Part shown: positions 24,033 to 32,476 of the stretch, piece by piece
Layout of the letters: every line of letters starts with the position of its first letter
How positions within the stretch are numbered: position 1 is the stretch's first letter
Source: a bacterium
Lineage (GTDB): Bacteria > Elusimicrobiota > Elusimicrobia > UBA1565 > UBA9628
DNA length: 64,000 nucleotides
Assembly (NCBI GenBank): GCA_021822495.1
Contig: JAKAQO010000006.1
Location: 1 to 64,000 of the forward strand
Direction: 5' to 3'
Notes under the pieces: generated by a model
The model's input: only the letters and a program-made list of their open reading frames with translations
Told to the model about the DNA's origin: nothing
The model's database searches: none
Position numbers and translations under genes: made by a program

Positions 24033-25688
24033 ATGGATTTATCCAGGCTTTGGAAACGAAAAGGGCTGAGTGAATTATCCTCCGAAGCGGAGACTACTCA
24101 TGGTCTTTCGCGCTCTCTAGGTCCTACCGATCTTATTTTTCTGGGCATTGGCGCCATTATCGGCGCGGGAATCTTTTCTACGATAGGGACTGCCGCCGCC
24201 GGCCAGACTGACGCCGCCGGTCACGTCGTTCGCTTGGGCGCGGGGCCTGCGATTATTCTCTCCTTTGTCGTGACCGCCGTAGTCTGCGGGTTTGCCGCCA
24301 TCTGTTACGCTGAAATGGCCTCCATGATTCCTATTTCAGGTTCGGCCTATACTTATGCTTACGCGACGATGGGAGAACTGGTCGGGTGGATTATCGGTTG
24401 GGATCTTCTCTTAGAATATGCCGCTTCAAACGTGGCTGTCGCCATTTCCTGGGCGGGATATTTCAATGAACTGGTCCATAATGCCGGGCTTTTAATGGGC
24501 TCTTTCTTGGGACATCCGGGCTTAAATTGGGGCGTGCCGGTTTGGCTGAGCACTTGCCCACGAGGAGCCCCGGCCGAGGTTTTTACGGCGGCTCCGCATT
24601 TTTTTGGAATTCCCATTGTCTTTAATCTGTTCGCCGTTCTCATCATGGCCGGCATTACCTGGATTACGGTCGTTGGCATCAAGGAGTCCAGCCGTTTTAA
24701 CGCCATCATGGTCCTCATCAAATTAGTGATTCTTTTGTTTTTTACCGCCGTGGGGATCAGTCTTTTTAAGATGAGACATTGGGTTCCGGCGGGTTCGGTT
24801 TCGGCATGGAAAGGTTTCGCGCCCAACGGTTGGGGCGGAATTTTCTCCGGAGCGGCGATCGTCTTTTTTGCCTACATCGGTTTTGACGCGGTCTCAACGG
24901 CTTCAGAAGAAAGCAAAAACCCCAAGCGCGATATTCCGATTGGGATTATCGGTTCTCTCATCGCCTGCACCGTGATTTACATCGTGGTCGCCGCGGCTTT
25001 GACCGGAATGGCGCCTTATGCGAGTTTAAACAATGCCGAACCCTTGGCCTCGGCTATTGAGCGCCATGCGGCTGTTTCAAGCGGGCTCTGGATTACCTTT
25101 TGCGCCTTTTTGGTTTCAGTCGGGTCGGTTGTCGCCAATACGGCGGCCCTCTTGGTTTATCAGATTGGTCAGCCGAGAATTTTTTTCTCGATGTCGCGGG
25201 ACGGGCTTTTGCCGTCCTGGTGCGCGAAGATTCATCCCAAATATAAAACGCCGGTCGTGACCACCGTTCTTACGGGCGTCGCCGTCGCGGTTTGCGCCGC
25301 TTTTTTCCCGATTGATGAAATCGTGGATTTGACCAATATTGGAACCCTCTTTGCCTTTATCTTGGTGTGCGGCGGGGTCATGATTTTGCGCGTGACTGAT
25401 CCTGAGAGGCCGCGTCCTTTTCGCGCGTCCTGGGTTTGGCTGACGGCCCCGGCGGGAATCATTTCCTGCTTTCTCCTCATGGTTTACTTGCCCAGAGTCA
25501 CCTGGGTTCGTTTTTTTGTCTGGCTTTTAATCGGGCTTGCCTTTTATCTTGCGATGGTGGTGTGGAAAGAAAATTTGCGCCAGGACGGAATGTCTGAAAG
25601 AAAATCTTTCTGGTTGACTGGGCTTGCGGCTGCAATTCTTACGGCGATTGTGACCGGCGGCAGCATCTGGCTGGGATTGTGGAAATGA
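24033..25688 (+). CDS. APC-superfamily amino-acid permease, second paralogue
   Basis: About 551 residues, with about 13 transmembrane helices. It shares the motifs GIGAIIGAGIF and FFAYIGFDAVSTASEE with the gene before it, pointing to a tandem duplication, and has longer loops (an insert rich in small residues at about 45-60 and an extracytoplasmic stretch near 170). I prefer ATG 24033; an in-frame TTG at 24027 is the alternative, and neither has a clear ribosome site. Probably the two permeases are transcribed together; the substrates may differ. Confidence 0.92.
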   Translation: MDLSRLWKRKGLSELSSEAETTHGLSRSLGPTDLIFLGIGAIIGAGIFSTIGTAAAGQTDAAGHVVRLGAGPAIILSFVVTAVVCGFAAICYAEMASMIPISGSAYTYAYATMGELVGWIIGWDLLLEYAASNVAVAISWAGYFNELVHNAGLLMGSFLGHPGLNWGVPVWLSTCPRGAPAEVFTAAPHFFGIPIVFNLFAVLIMAGITWITVVGIKESSRFNAIMVLIKLVILLFFTAVGISLFKMRHWVPAGSVSAWKGFAPNGWGGIFSGAAIVFFAYIGFDAVSTASEESKNPKRDIPIGIIGSLIACTVIYIVVAAALTGMAPYASLNNAEPLASAIERHAAVSSGLWITFCAFLVSVGSVVANTAALLVYQIGQPRIFFSMSRDGLLPSWCAKIHPKYKTPVVTTVLTGVAVAVCAAFFPIDEIVDLTNIGTLFAFILVCGGVMILRVTDPERPRPFRASWVWLTAPAGIISCFLLMVYLPRVTWVRFFVWLLIGLAFYLAMVVWKENLRQDGMSERKSFWLTGLAAAILTAIVTGGSIWLGLWK

Positions 25689-25709
25689 TACTGAAATTTC
25701 AGAAATAAT

Positions 25710-25976
25710 ATGGACCTTAAACTCATGTGGGGCGCTTTTATCACCTTATTTCTCGCTGAGATGGGAGACCGGACTCAATTTGCCGCTTTGGCCTTGGCGG
25801 CGTCAACCCACAAGCCCTGGTCTGTTTTCCTGGGAGCCTTGGCGGGATTAGCCTTGGCGCTTTTACTTGCGGTTATTTTCGCTGATATCGCGGGTCATTA
25901 CCTTCCAGAAACTCTGCTTAAGAAAACCGCGGCCCTTCTCTGTGTTGTGATGGGCGCGTGGATGTGGTTTCACTAA
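25710..25976 (+). CDS. Half-size GDT1/TMEM165 (UPF0016) family membrane protein
   Basis: An 88-residue protein with three hydrophobic segments. The signature E-x-G-D-(K/R)-(T/S) is present as E17-M-G-D-R-T. Full-length family members have two such halves and exchange calcium or manganese ions for protons; this is a single half, which would have to dimerise. The start is 21 bases after the permease. Its stop codon TAA (25974-25976) is the first three bases of a perfect GGGGACTGTCCCC palindrome. Confidence 0.88.
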   Translation: MDLKLMWGAFITLFLAEMGDRTQFAALALAASTHKPWSVFLGALAGLALALLLAVIFADIAGHYLPETLLKKTAALLCVVMGAWMWFH

Positions 25977-26000
25977 AAAAGGGGACTGTCCCCTTTTTTA
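25974..26000. repeat. Perfect 27-bp GGGGACTGTCCCC palindrome between convergent genes
   Basis: TAAAAAAGGGGAC, T, then GTCCCC and TTTTTTA: every base pairs across the centre. It serves as a bidirectional terminator. The first three bases are the stop codon of the GDT1-type gene; the last three, read on the other strand, are the stop codon of the convergent gene at 25998-26393. Confidence 0.9.
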
Positions 26001-26393
26001 TTCATCCGGCCAGTGAGACAGAATTTCTTTTCCGGCTTCGGAATCGGGCTTGATTCCCGCTTTGTCGAGATAATCAGCGACATCCTTGCGGGTGGGGGCA
26101 TGATCCTTAAGCCAGCTGTGGGCTTCTTGAGTGGGGTTTCCCTGTGGAATTTTAGGAAGCGTCGCCCCTAAATAGAAAAAAACCAAGATCGCAAAGCCCG
26201 CTTCGATGGCCAGCTTAACCAGCTTAGAGCCAATGTCAATGAGTTTAATGGCGATAAAAACCCCGATAGCCGAGACTAAAATCAAGAAAAATTGAGCCAG
26301 GTGATATCCGTGCGCGTGCCATTGCGGGAAGTGAAACAGGAAAAATAAATATCCAGCGACGGCATAGATGATGAGGCGCAAAAGTGTCAGCAT
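25998..26393 (-). CDS. Hypothetical small membrane protein
   Basis: A 131-residue protein with three predicted membrane segments (about 4-20, 32-51 and 62-82) and a soluble C-terminal part (PTRKDVADYLDKAGIKPDSEAGKEILSHW). No family is recognised. The start follows the TonB-like gene after a few bases, so it is the last gene of the exbB-exbD-tonB unit. It may be a helper of the energised system, or simply co-transcribed. The stop codon is supplied by the palindrome at 25974-26000. Confidence 0.7.
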   Translation of the reverse strand: MLTLLRLIIYAVAGYLFFLFHFPQWHAHGYHLAQFFLILVSAIGVFIAIKLIDIGSKLVKLAIEAGFAILVFFYLGATLPKIPQGNPTQEAHSWLKDHAPTRKDVADYLDKAGIKPDSEAGKEILSHWPDE

Positions 26394-26399
26394 AAAGTT

Positions 26400-27113
26400 T
26401 TAGTTGGAAGTGAGGGTCAGATGGATTTTTAAAAACGGTTGATGAAAATCTTGCGGTAAAGGCGGAAAGGGAGAGGCGTCTTGAACCGAAGAGAGGGCCG
26501 TCAAATCAAAATCCGAACTGCCCGAGCTTGATTCCGTTTTCAAATCTACAATCCTTCCATCCGGCATAATCTCAAAAACGACCTCGCATTTCCCCGAAAC
26601 GGAAGGGAGATTTTTCGACCATTGGTCCCATAGGGCCGCGCGCAACTCGCTAATATACCAAGGGTAGGGGAAGTTTGGCAAGTCCGCCGAGACGTTCGCG
26701 CTCGCTGCGGGGCCGTTGGCGCTGTTTTGTTTGACCGGAACGACATTTGAATGAACCTTGGACTTTTCAGGAGTGGCGAGCGAAGAGTCTGAAGAAAGAA
26801 GGCTGGGTTTGGGTAAAACGAAATGTCTGGATTTTTTTGGGAAAGAAATTTCTTTGCTGGCGGTTTGGATTTTTGCGTTTTTTTTGGAAGAGTTTTGCGG
26901 GGATTTTTCCGCTTCCGCGCCTTGAATTTTAACCGCGCTGGGACCGACAAAATCGATGGCGTAAAAATGAGGGGTTGTGGAAGCGTAATGGCGGGCAATC
27001 AGAATGAAAGAAATGAGGAGAACGAAATGCGCGAGAAAAGAGCCGACAATGTAGGGAGATAAGTCGGAACTCCAGAGTTTTAACGGATGATCAATGGGCA
27101 TTTCTCTAGTCAA
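26400..27113 (-). CDS. TonB/TolA-like energy-transducing protein
   Basis: A 237-residue protein. Residues 18-42 are a single membrane anchor. Residues 60-140 are low-complexity, lysine-, serine- and proline-rich, as in the periplasm-spanning arm of TonB or TolA. Residues about 150-237 form the C-terminal domain (YISELRAALWDQWSKNLPSVSGKCEVVFEIMPDGRIVDLKTESSSGSSDFDLTAL), with a pattern closer to TolA/TonB-family C-termini. It links the inner-membrane motor ExbB/ExbD to the outer membrane. Whether it is a TonB or a TolA cannot be decided, as no TonB-dependent receptor or tolB is near. It overlaps the exbD end by four bases. Confidence 0.83.
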   Translation of the reverse strand: MTREMPIDHPLKLWSSDLSPYIVGSFLAHFVLLISFILIARHYASTTPHFYAIDFVGPSAVKIQGAEAEKSPQNSSKKNAKIQTASKEISFPKKSRHFVLPKPSLLSSDSSLATPEKSKVHSNVVPVKQNSANGPAASANVSADLPNFPYPWYISELRAALWDQWSKNLPSVSGKCEVVFEIMPDGRIVDLKTESSSGSSDFDLTALSSVQDASPFPPLPQDFHQPFLKIHLTLTSN

Positions 27114-27523
27114 TGCGGGGTTTGTGAGACGCCCACCCCTAGCTTTCCAACTCCCAGTCGTTTAGCGGTGTCCATGACATAGACGACTTTTTCAATCGGC
27201 ACCGAATGATCGGCTTCGACCAAAACCGTTTTTTGGGCGGCATGGGCCAGCTTAAGAATGAGTTCTTGTTTGAGGTTTCCCCAAGGGATGGCGTTCCCGC
27301 CTACAAGAAGAGCCCCGGAAGAGGTGATTTGGACCGTGAGCGCGTTTGAACTGGAAACGGGGTTGGCCGATTTCGACTTCGGAAGCTTGACAGTCAGTTC
27401 CGAACGGACGAGCATGGGGGTTAAGACCATGAAGATGATGACTAAAATCAAGGATACGTCGATGAGCGGAATCATGTTGGGTTCCGCGAATAAACCTCGA
27501 GGGTTTCTTCGCCGGGCCTTCAT
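27110..27523 (-). CDS. exbD: ExbD/TolR-family biopolymer transport protein
   Basis: A 137-residue protein. One membrane segment (about residues 17-40, IPLIDVSLILVIIFMVLTPML) contains the functional aspartate D23, needed for proton flow. The periplasmic domain follows (LTVKLPKSKSANP, VLVEADHSVPIEKVVYVMDTAKRLGVGKLGV). It works with ExbB to energise TonB/TolA. It overlaps both neighbours by four bases, so the three genes form a tightly coupled operon. Confidence 0.93.
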   Translation of the reverse strand: MKARRRNPRGLFAEPNMIPLIDVSLILVIIFMVLTPMLVRSELTVKLPKSKSANPVSSSNALTVQITSSGALLVGGNAIPWGNLKQELILKLAHAAQKTVLVEADHSVPIEKVVYVMDTAKRLGVGKLGVGVSQTPH

Positions 27524-28146
27524 GGGGAGGCTTTTCCGGAGAGATGATCAATGATTTCTTCCGCGATCCAGTCCATCTCGTTTGAAAATTGTCCCGCCTT
27601 GTTGGTGAAATAATTATAAGCCCAGACGGCGGGAATGGCGACTAAAAGCCCGGCGGCGGTTGAGACCAAGGCCTCCGATATTCCGACCGCGACAATTCCC
27701 GGCCCCGCTCCGGCGGCGCCGGCCAAATCTTGAAAAGCGCGAATGACTCCGACGACGGTTCCGAAAAGTCCGATAAAGGGCGCGGTTGAGGCAATCGTAG
27801 CGAGAAAATTAAGCCTTCTTTCAAGAAGGGCTGTCGCTCTTGAAGTGGCGCGATCGGCTTGGCGTTTTCTCTCCTGACGGTTGGAGGAACCGACCAGGCT
27901 TGCGGTCACGATGGAGGCGGCGATACCTTTATAATTTTTGCTCGCCGTCAAGGCTTGGGAGAGATTTTCATCCTCGATATTTTTTCGAATTTTTTCCAAA
28001 AACAAGTCCATGTCGGCAAGAGATTCCTTAAAGAATTTCCAGCGCTCCCAGACCAAGGCCAGCGAATAGACCGACAAGAGAATGAGAAACCCCAAAGGGA
28101 ATCCCCCCGAAACTAAAATTTCTTTGATTGAGATGTGAAAGCTCAT
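27520..28146 (-). CDS. exbB: ExbB/TolQ/MotA-family proton channel protein
   Basis: A 208-residue protein with three membrane helices: one near the N-terminus and two in the C-terminal half, with the MotA/TolQ/ExbB signature (LATIASTAPFIGLFGTVVGVIRAFQDL... GISEALVSTAAGLLVAIPAVWAYNYF). It forms the ring that houses ExbD. It is the first gene of the operon, with an AT-rich upstream region shared with the divergent hopanoid operon. Confidence 0.93.
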   Translation of the reverse strand: MSFHISIKEILVSGGFPLGFLILLSVYSLALVWERWKFFKESLADMDLFLEKIRKNIEDENLSQALTASKNYKGIAASIVTASLVGSSNRQERKRQADRATSRATALLERRLNFLATIASTAPFIGLFGTVVGVIRAFQDLAGAAGAGPGIVAVGISEALVSTAAGLLVAIPAVWAYNYFTNKAGQFSNEMDWIAEEIIDHLSGKASP

Positions 28147-28167
28147 GGAGTTTGACCCATTTTAAGG

Positions 28168-28187
28168 TATAATAATAAATTATTATA
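28168..28187. promoter_or_regulatory. AT-rich divergent promoter region with two TATAAT boxes
   Basis: TATAAT on the plus strand at 28168-28173 and on the minus strand at 28182-28187 face each other in an inverted repeat. Neither has a good -35 at the right distance, so these are weak candidates for the start of the shc and exbB operons. Confidence 0.35.
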
Positions 28188-28223
28188 TGCCTGAGCGCAA
28201 GTCCATCGTCTTTTGCCGGAATT

Positions 28224-28235
28224 GGGGACTGTCCC
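28224..28235. repeat. Short GGGGAC(A/T)GTCCC copy
   Basis: GGAATTGGGGACTGTCCCTCATTC: same variant as the copy at 9165 (without A/T runs). It lies in the leader of the hopanoid operon, 31 bases before the shc start. Confidence 0.7.
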
Positions 28236-28266
28236 TCATTCTCTTTTCGCGAGAAGAGGCGGTTTA

Positions 28267-30318
28267 ATGATCGGCGACATTGTCTCTAAATGGATGCCGT
28301 TTCCCGAACGCTATTATCATAAGCCCAAGGACTGGGCCAATAATCTGCGCCCGGATTCCGAATTCTCCGACACTGGGCATGTGCCTCATTTGCTGAAAAA
28401 TACCGTTCTCAAAGCCCAAGAAGCCTTGCTGAGAATGCAGAACCATAAAGAAGGATTTTGGTGCGGCCCGCTTAAATCCGATACGACAATCGTTTCCGAT
28501 TCCGTCATGCTGTTTAACTTTCTGGGCCGGGGCCAAGATGCCAAGGTTCAAAAAATGGCCGCCCATATTATTCGAGAGCAGGCTCCGGACGGCGGTTGGC
28601 CGATTTATAAAAACGGTCCCTCAGATGTTTCCGCGACGGTCAAAGCGTATTGGGCTTTAAAATTCGCCGGATACTCTCCTCAAGACGCGCGGATGCAGGC
28701 GGCGCGAAAGAAAATTCAGGATCTCGGCGGCATCCACAAGGTCAACACCTATACAAAATTTTACATGGCCGTTTTCGGACAGTATGACTGGAAGGGCGTT
28801 CCAACGATTTTGCCGGAATTGATGCTGTTTCCGAAATGGTTTTATTTCAGCATTTATGCGATGAGCTCCTGGACGCGGGCCATCGTCATTCCGCTTTCCA
28901 TTGTTTGGGCCAAGCCTCCGAAAATTTCCTGTCCTCCTCATGCCGCTTTAGATGAGTTGTTTCCGGATTCTCGCCGCTATGTGCCGCTCAAGGACACGAT
29001 GCCGCCGCATGGATTTTTTTCCTGGACGAATTTCTTTTTGTTGTGGGACCAGGGCCTGAAAAAACTAGAAGGCCACGGCGGACATTGGATTCGCCAATGG
29101 GCTCTGCGCTTGGCCGAGGATTGGATTTTGCATCGTTTAGAAGGTTCTGATGGTCTTGGCGCTATTTATCCCGGCGTCATCAACACCATCATGGCCATGA
29201 AGTGTTTGGGATATCCAGATACCGATCCGCGTTTCATCGAACAAATGCGGGTGTTGGAGCGCTGGGAATTAGATGACGGCGAGGCCTTGCAGTATCAGCC
29301 TTGCCAATCTCCGATTTGGGATACGGCGATTTCCATTATTGCCCTGGCCGAATCAGGGCTTGAGAGAAACCATCCGGATCTCATTGCGGGCGCTCGTTGG
29401 CTGATTTCCAAGGAAATTCGCGTCGCGGGCGATTGGCGGGCGACCAACCCCTTAGCTCCCATCGGCGGCTGGTATTTTGAATTTAACAACACCCATTATC
29501 CCGATATTGATGATACGGCGATGGTGATGTTGGCCCTTCGGCATGTTGAGATGGATGAGTCATTAGGGCAAGCCCGAGAACGGTCGTGTTTGCGCGGCAT
29601 CAACTGGCTTTGGGGCATGCAGTCCCGTTCCGGGGGCTGGGCGGCGTTTGATAAAGATAATACAAGGGCGATTCTGACGAAAATCCCTTTTGCCGATCAT
29701 AACGCGATGATTGACCCGCCCACGGCGGACGTCACGGCCCGGGTTTTGGAATTTATGGGTTATGTCGGTTATGATTTGAGCTATCCACGAATTGAAAAAG
29801 CGGTTCAATTTTTGCGCCAATGTCAGGAAAAAGACGGTTCTTGGTTTGGGCGTTGGGGCGTCAATTACATTTACGGAACCTGGCAGGTCTTGAGAGGCTT
29901 GTCGGCGATTGGAGAAGAGATGAGTCTTCCCTATGTTCGTAAGGCCGTTGATTGGCTGAAATCCGTTCAGTTAGATGACGGCGGCTGGGGGGAGCGTTGC
30001 GACACGTATAATGATCCCTCGCTTAAGGGTCAAGGGCCTTCGACTCCTTCTCAGACGGCCTGGGCTCTCATGGGCCTTTTAGCGGCAGGTGAAAGCGTGG
30101 AGAGTGAACCCGTTCGCCGCGCCGTGGATTATTTGATTCGGACCCAAAAAATCGACGGAACCTGGGATGAAAACGAATGCACGGGAACCGGGTTTCCGAA
30201 AGTTTATTATTTGGAATACACGATGTATCGCCAATATTTCCCGCTTCAAGCCTTGGGGAGTTATTTAAAAATTTTATCGTCGAAAACAAAAAAGTCGTCG
30301 GTCGTTCAAGTCGCATAA
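28267..30318 (+). CDS. shc: Squalene-hopene cyclase
   Basis: A 683-residue monotopic membrane enzyme that cyclises squalene to hopene. The catalytic DxDD motif is D413-I-D-D (PDIDDTAMVML). QW repeats are visible, such as QEKDGSWFGRWGVNYIYGTW and LDDGGWGER near the C-terminus. An in-frame start further upstream (28213) would run through the GGGGACTGTCCC copy and is less likely; the ATG at 28267 has GAGG about eight bases before it. It is the first gene of a seven-gene operon, followed by hpnH. The squalene-forming genes hpnC, hpnD and hpnE are not in the window. Confidence 0.97.
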   Translation: MIGDIVSKWMPFPERYYHKPKDWANNLRPDSEFSDTGHVPHLLKNTVLKAQEALLRMQNHKEGFWCGPLKSDTTIVSDSVMLFNFLGRGQDAKVQKMAAHIIREQAPDGGWPIYKNGPSDVSATVKAYWALKFAGYSPQDARMQAARKKIQDLGGIHKVNTYTKFYMAVFGQYDWKGVPTILPELMLFPKWFYFSIYAMSSWTRAIVIPLSIVWAKPPKISCPPHAALDELFPDSRRYVPLKDTMPPHGFFSWTNFFLLWDQGLKKLEGHGGHWIRQWALRLAEDWILHRLEGSDGLGAIYPGVINTIMAMKCLGYPDTDPRFIEQMRVLERWELDDGEALQYQPCQSPIWDTAISIIALAESGLERNHPDLIAGARWLISKEIRVAGDWRATNPLAPIGGWYFEFNNTHYPDIDDTAMVMLALRHVEMDESLGQARERSCLRGINWLWGMQSRSGGWAAFDKDNTRAILTKIPFADHNAMIDPPTADVTARVLEFMGYVGYDLSYPRIEKAVQFLRQCQEKDGSWFGRWGVNYIYGTWQVLRGLSAIGEEMSLPYVRKAVDWLKSVQLDDGGWGERCDTYNDPSLKGQGPSTPSQTAWALMGLLAAGESVESEPVRRAVDYLIRTQKIDGTWDENECTGTGFPKVYYLEYTMYRQYFPLQALGSYLKILSSKTKKSSVVQVA

Positions 30319-30334
30319 ATCGAGGAAACACACT

Positions 30335-31444
30335 ATGCCATCACCAATGTCGATGCAGTTGTCCGTTCTTAAACACATCCTCAAACAGAAAATTAAGGGA
30401 AACAAAAAGTATCCACTTGTCATGATGCTCGAACCCTTATTTGCCTGCAACCTGGAATGCGCGGGATGCGGGAAAATTCAATATCCGACCGATATTTTGC
30501 GAAAGCGCCTAAGCCCGGAAGAGTGCTGGGAGTCTGCTGAAGAATGTGGGGCGCCGGTTGTCTCTATTGCGGGCGGGGAGCCCTTGGTTCACCCCCAAAT
30601 TGACACAATCGTGGAGGGGCTTATTGCGCGCGGCAAGTATATCTATCTTTGTTCAAACGCCATTTTGCTTGAGAAAAACATTCATCGCTTCAAACCTTCG
30701 CCCAAGCTCATTTTTTCAATTCACTTAGACGGCGTTGAAAAGACCCACGACCGGATGGTTTGCCGGGACGGAGTTTATAAGACCGCCGTTTCCGCGATTA
30801 AGCTCGCCAAATCAAAAGGCTTTAACGTGATGACCAATTCGACGATTTTCCAGGGAGAATCCTCCGAGGAATTCCGCCGCTTCTTTGACGAAACGATGGC
30901 CTTGGGGGTTGACGGGATGATGATTTCTCCCGGATACGCCTATGAGAAAGCCCCGGAGCAGGCTCTTTTTCTCAAAAACGAACAGACCAAATCCTGGTTT
31001 AAAGAGACGCTTAAGGACTGGAGAAAGATGGGGTGGGACTTCAATCACAGCCCCTTCTATCTTGACTTCCTGGCTGGTCTACGCGATTATGATTGCACGC
31101 CCTGGGGAACTCCGCTTCGTAACATTTTCGGCTGGCAAAAGCCCTGTTACCTAATGGCTGACGGCGGCTACGCGAAAACCTATAAAGAACTTTTGGAGAC
31201 GACGGACTGGTCTCAGTACGGCCATGCCTCCAAAAATCCAAAATGCGCCAACTGCATGGTCCATGTCGGCTTTGAGCCTTCGGCGGTTGTGGAAGGCTTT
31301 TCGAGCTTGCCGCGCTTTATGGAAATGGTTCTTGATTTCGCGACCATCAAGGGGCCTAAAAAAGCTCAAAGCGCTTATCCGAGAAGAATCGAGACGGATG
31401 AGAAATTAGTTTCTGTCGGGAGCAAGGATTCTTCCGCGCATTAA
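30335..31444 (+). CDS. hpnH: Adenosyl-hopene transferase HpnH, radical SAM
   Basis: A 369-residue radical SAM enzyme. The iron-sulfur cluster cysteines are C38, C42 and C45 in CNLECAGC. Further markers are IAGGEPLVHP and SIHLDGVEKTHDR. HpnH joins the adenosyl group of SAM to the hopene skeleton, giving adenosylhopane, the first step of bacteriohopanepolyol side-chain formation. It begins 16 bases after shc. Confidence 0.97.
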   Translation: MPSPMSMQLSVLKHILKQKIKGNKKYPLVMMLEPLFACNLECAGCGKIQYPTDILRKRLSPEECWESAEECGAPVVSIAGGEPLVHPQIDTIVEGLIARGKYIYLCSNAILLEKNIHRFKPSPKLIFSIHLDGVEKTHDRMVCRDGVYKTAVSAIKLAKSKGFNVMTNSTIFQGESSEEFRRFFDETMALGVDGMMISPGYAYEKAPEQALFLKNEQTKSWFKETLKDWRKMGWDFNHSPFYLDFLAGLRDYDCTPWGTPLRNIFGWQKPCYLMADGGYAKTYKELLETTDWSQYGHASKNPKCANCMVHVGFEPSAVVEGFSSLPRFMEMVLDFATIKGPKKAQSAYPRRIETDEKLVSVGSKDSSAH

Positions 31445-31447
31445 TTA

Positions 31448-32476
31448 ATGGAAACCTGTTTTCTCACCGGAGGGACGGGCTTTGTCGGCGCCAATCTCGC
31501 GAGGCTTTTAATTGAGAAAGGTTTTCATGTCCGCGCCTTGGCCCGAAAAGGTTCGAACCGTAAGAATCTTGAAGGTGTTCCGATTGAGATTATCGAAGGC
31601 GGTTTGTCGGATGAGGCGGCTCTAAAAGCGGGGTGCAATGGCGCAAAATACGCTTTTCACTGCGCGGCGGATTACCGGCTGTGGGTCCGAAATCCCGGAG
31701 AGATGTATAAATCCAACGTTCAAGGCGCCGTCTCCGTGATAGAAGCGGCGGCAAAAGCGGGATGCGAAAAAATTGTCCATTGTTCGTCAGTGGCCGTGGT
31801 TAAGCCCAGGCATGACCATCGTCCGGCGGATGAAACTTCCGAATACTCATCCGAGACTGAAATTGTCAGTCACTATAAAAAATCAAAGTTTTTAGCTGAA
31901 AAAGAAGCTTTGAAACTGGCTCAAAAAGGCGCTCCAGTCGTGGTCGTCAATCCCGCCGCGCCCATCGGTCCTTATGACATTAAACCGACGCCGACTGGAA
32001 AAATCGTCGTTGATTTTTTAAACGGGCGCATTCCTTCTTATATCGAGACCGGGCTCAATGTGGTTTTTTCCCGAGATGTGGCCTTGGGGCATTTTTTAGC
32101 CGCGGAGAAAGGACGCATCGGCGAACGTTACATTTTGGGCGGAGAAAACATTACCTTTAAAGCCATGCTTGAAATTTTAGCCGACATCAGCGGTTTGCCC
32201 GGACCTCAATTTAAAACGCCTTATTCCGTGGCTTATGTTTTCGCGGCCCTTGATTCCGCGCGCGCGCGCCTGATGGGCTCGGAACCCTTGGCGCCATTAG
32301 ATGCCGTTAAAATGGCTAAATATTATATGTGGTTTGATTCTTCCAAGGCTGAAAAAGAATGGGGATATCGTCCTGTTTCTGCGCGTGAAGCCCTCAAAAG
32401 CGCGGTGGACTGGTTTGTCAAGAACGGATATGTTTCCAAAAAAATTGAGGAACGGATGAAAGTATGCCCTTCATGA
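31448..32476 (+). CDS. hpnA: Hopanoid-associated sugar epimerase HpnA
   Basis: A 342-residue short-chain dehydrogenase of the NAD-dependent epimerase type. Glycine-rich LTGGTGFVGANLARLL at the N-terminus binds the nucleotide, and SHYKKSKFLAEKEAL supplies the YxxxK catalytic pair. hpnA is found beside hopanoid genes; its exact substrate is not established, though it may act on a sugar of the side chain. It starts three bases after hpnH and overlaps the start of hpnG by 13 bases. Confidence 0.93.
   Translation: METCFLTGGTGFVGANLARLLIEKGFHVRALARKGSNRKNLEGVPIEIIEGGLSDEAALKAGCNGAKYAFHCAADYRLWVRNPGEMYKSNVQGAVSVIEAAAKAGCEKIVHCSSVAVVKPRHDHRPADETSEYSSETEIVSHYKKSKFLAEKEALKLAQKGAPVVVVNPAAPIGPYDIKPTPTGKIVVDFLNGRIPSYIETGLNVVFSRDVALGHFLAAEKGRIGERYILGGENITFKAMLEILADISGLPGPQFKTPYSVAYVFAALDSARARLMGSEPLAPLDAVKMAKYYMWFDSSKAEKEWGYRPVSAREALKSAVDWFVKNGYVSKKIEERMKVCPS

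Noticed and set aside
25691-25702. CTGAAATTTCAG palindrome between the permease and the half-size GDT1 gene
   Set aside because: Only 12 bases, AT-rich, no related copy noticed elsewhere in the window; likely chance.
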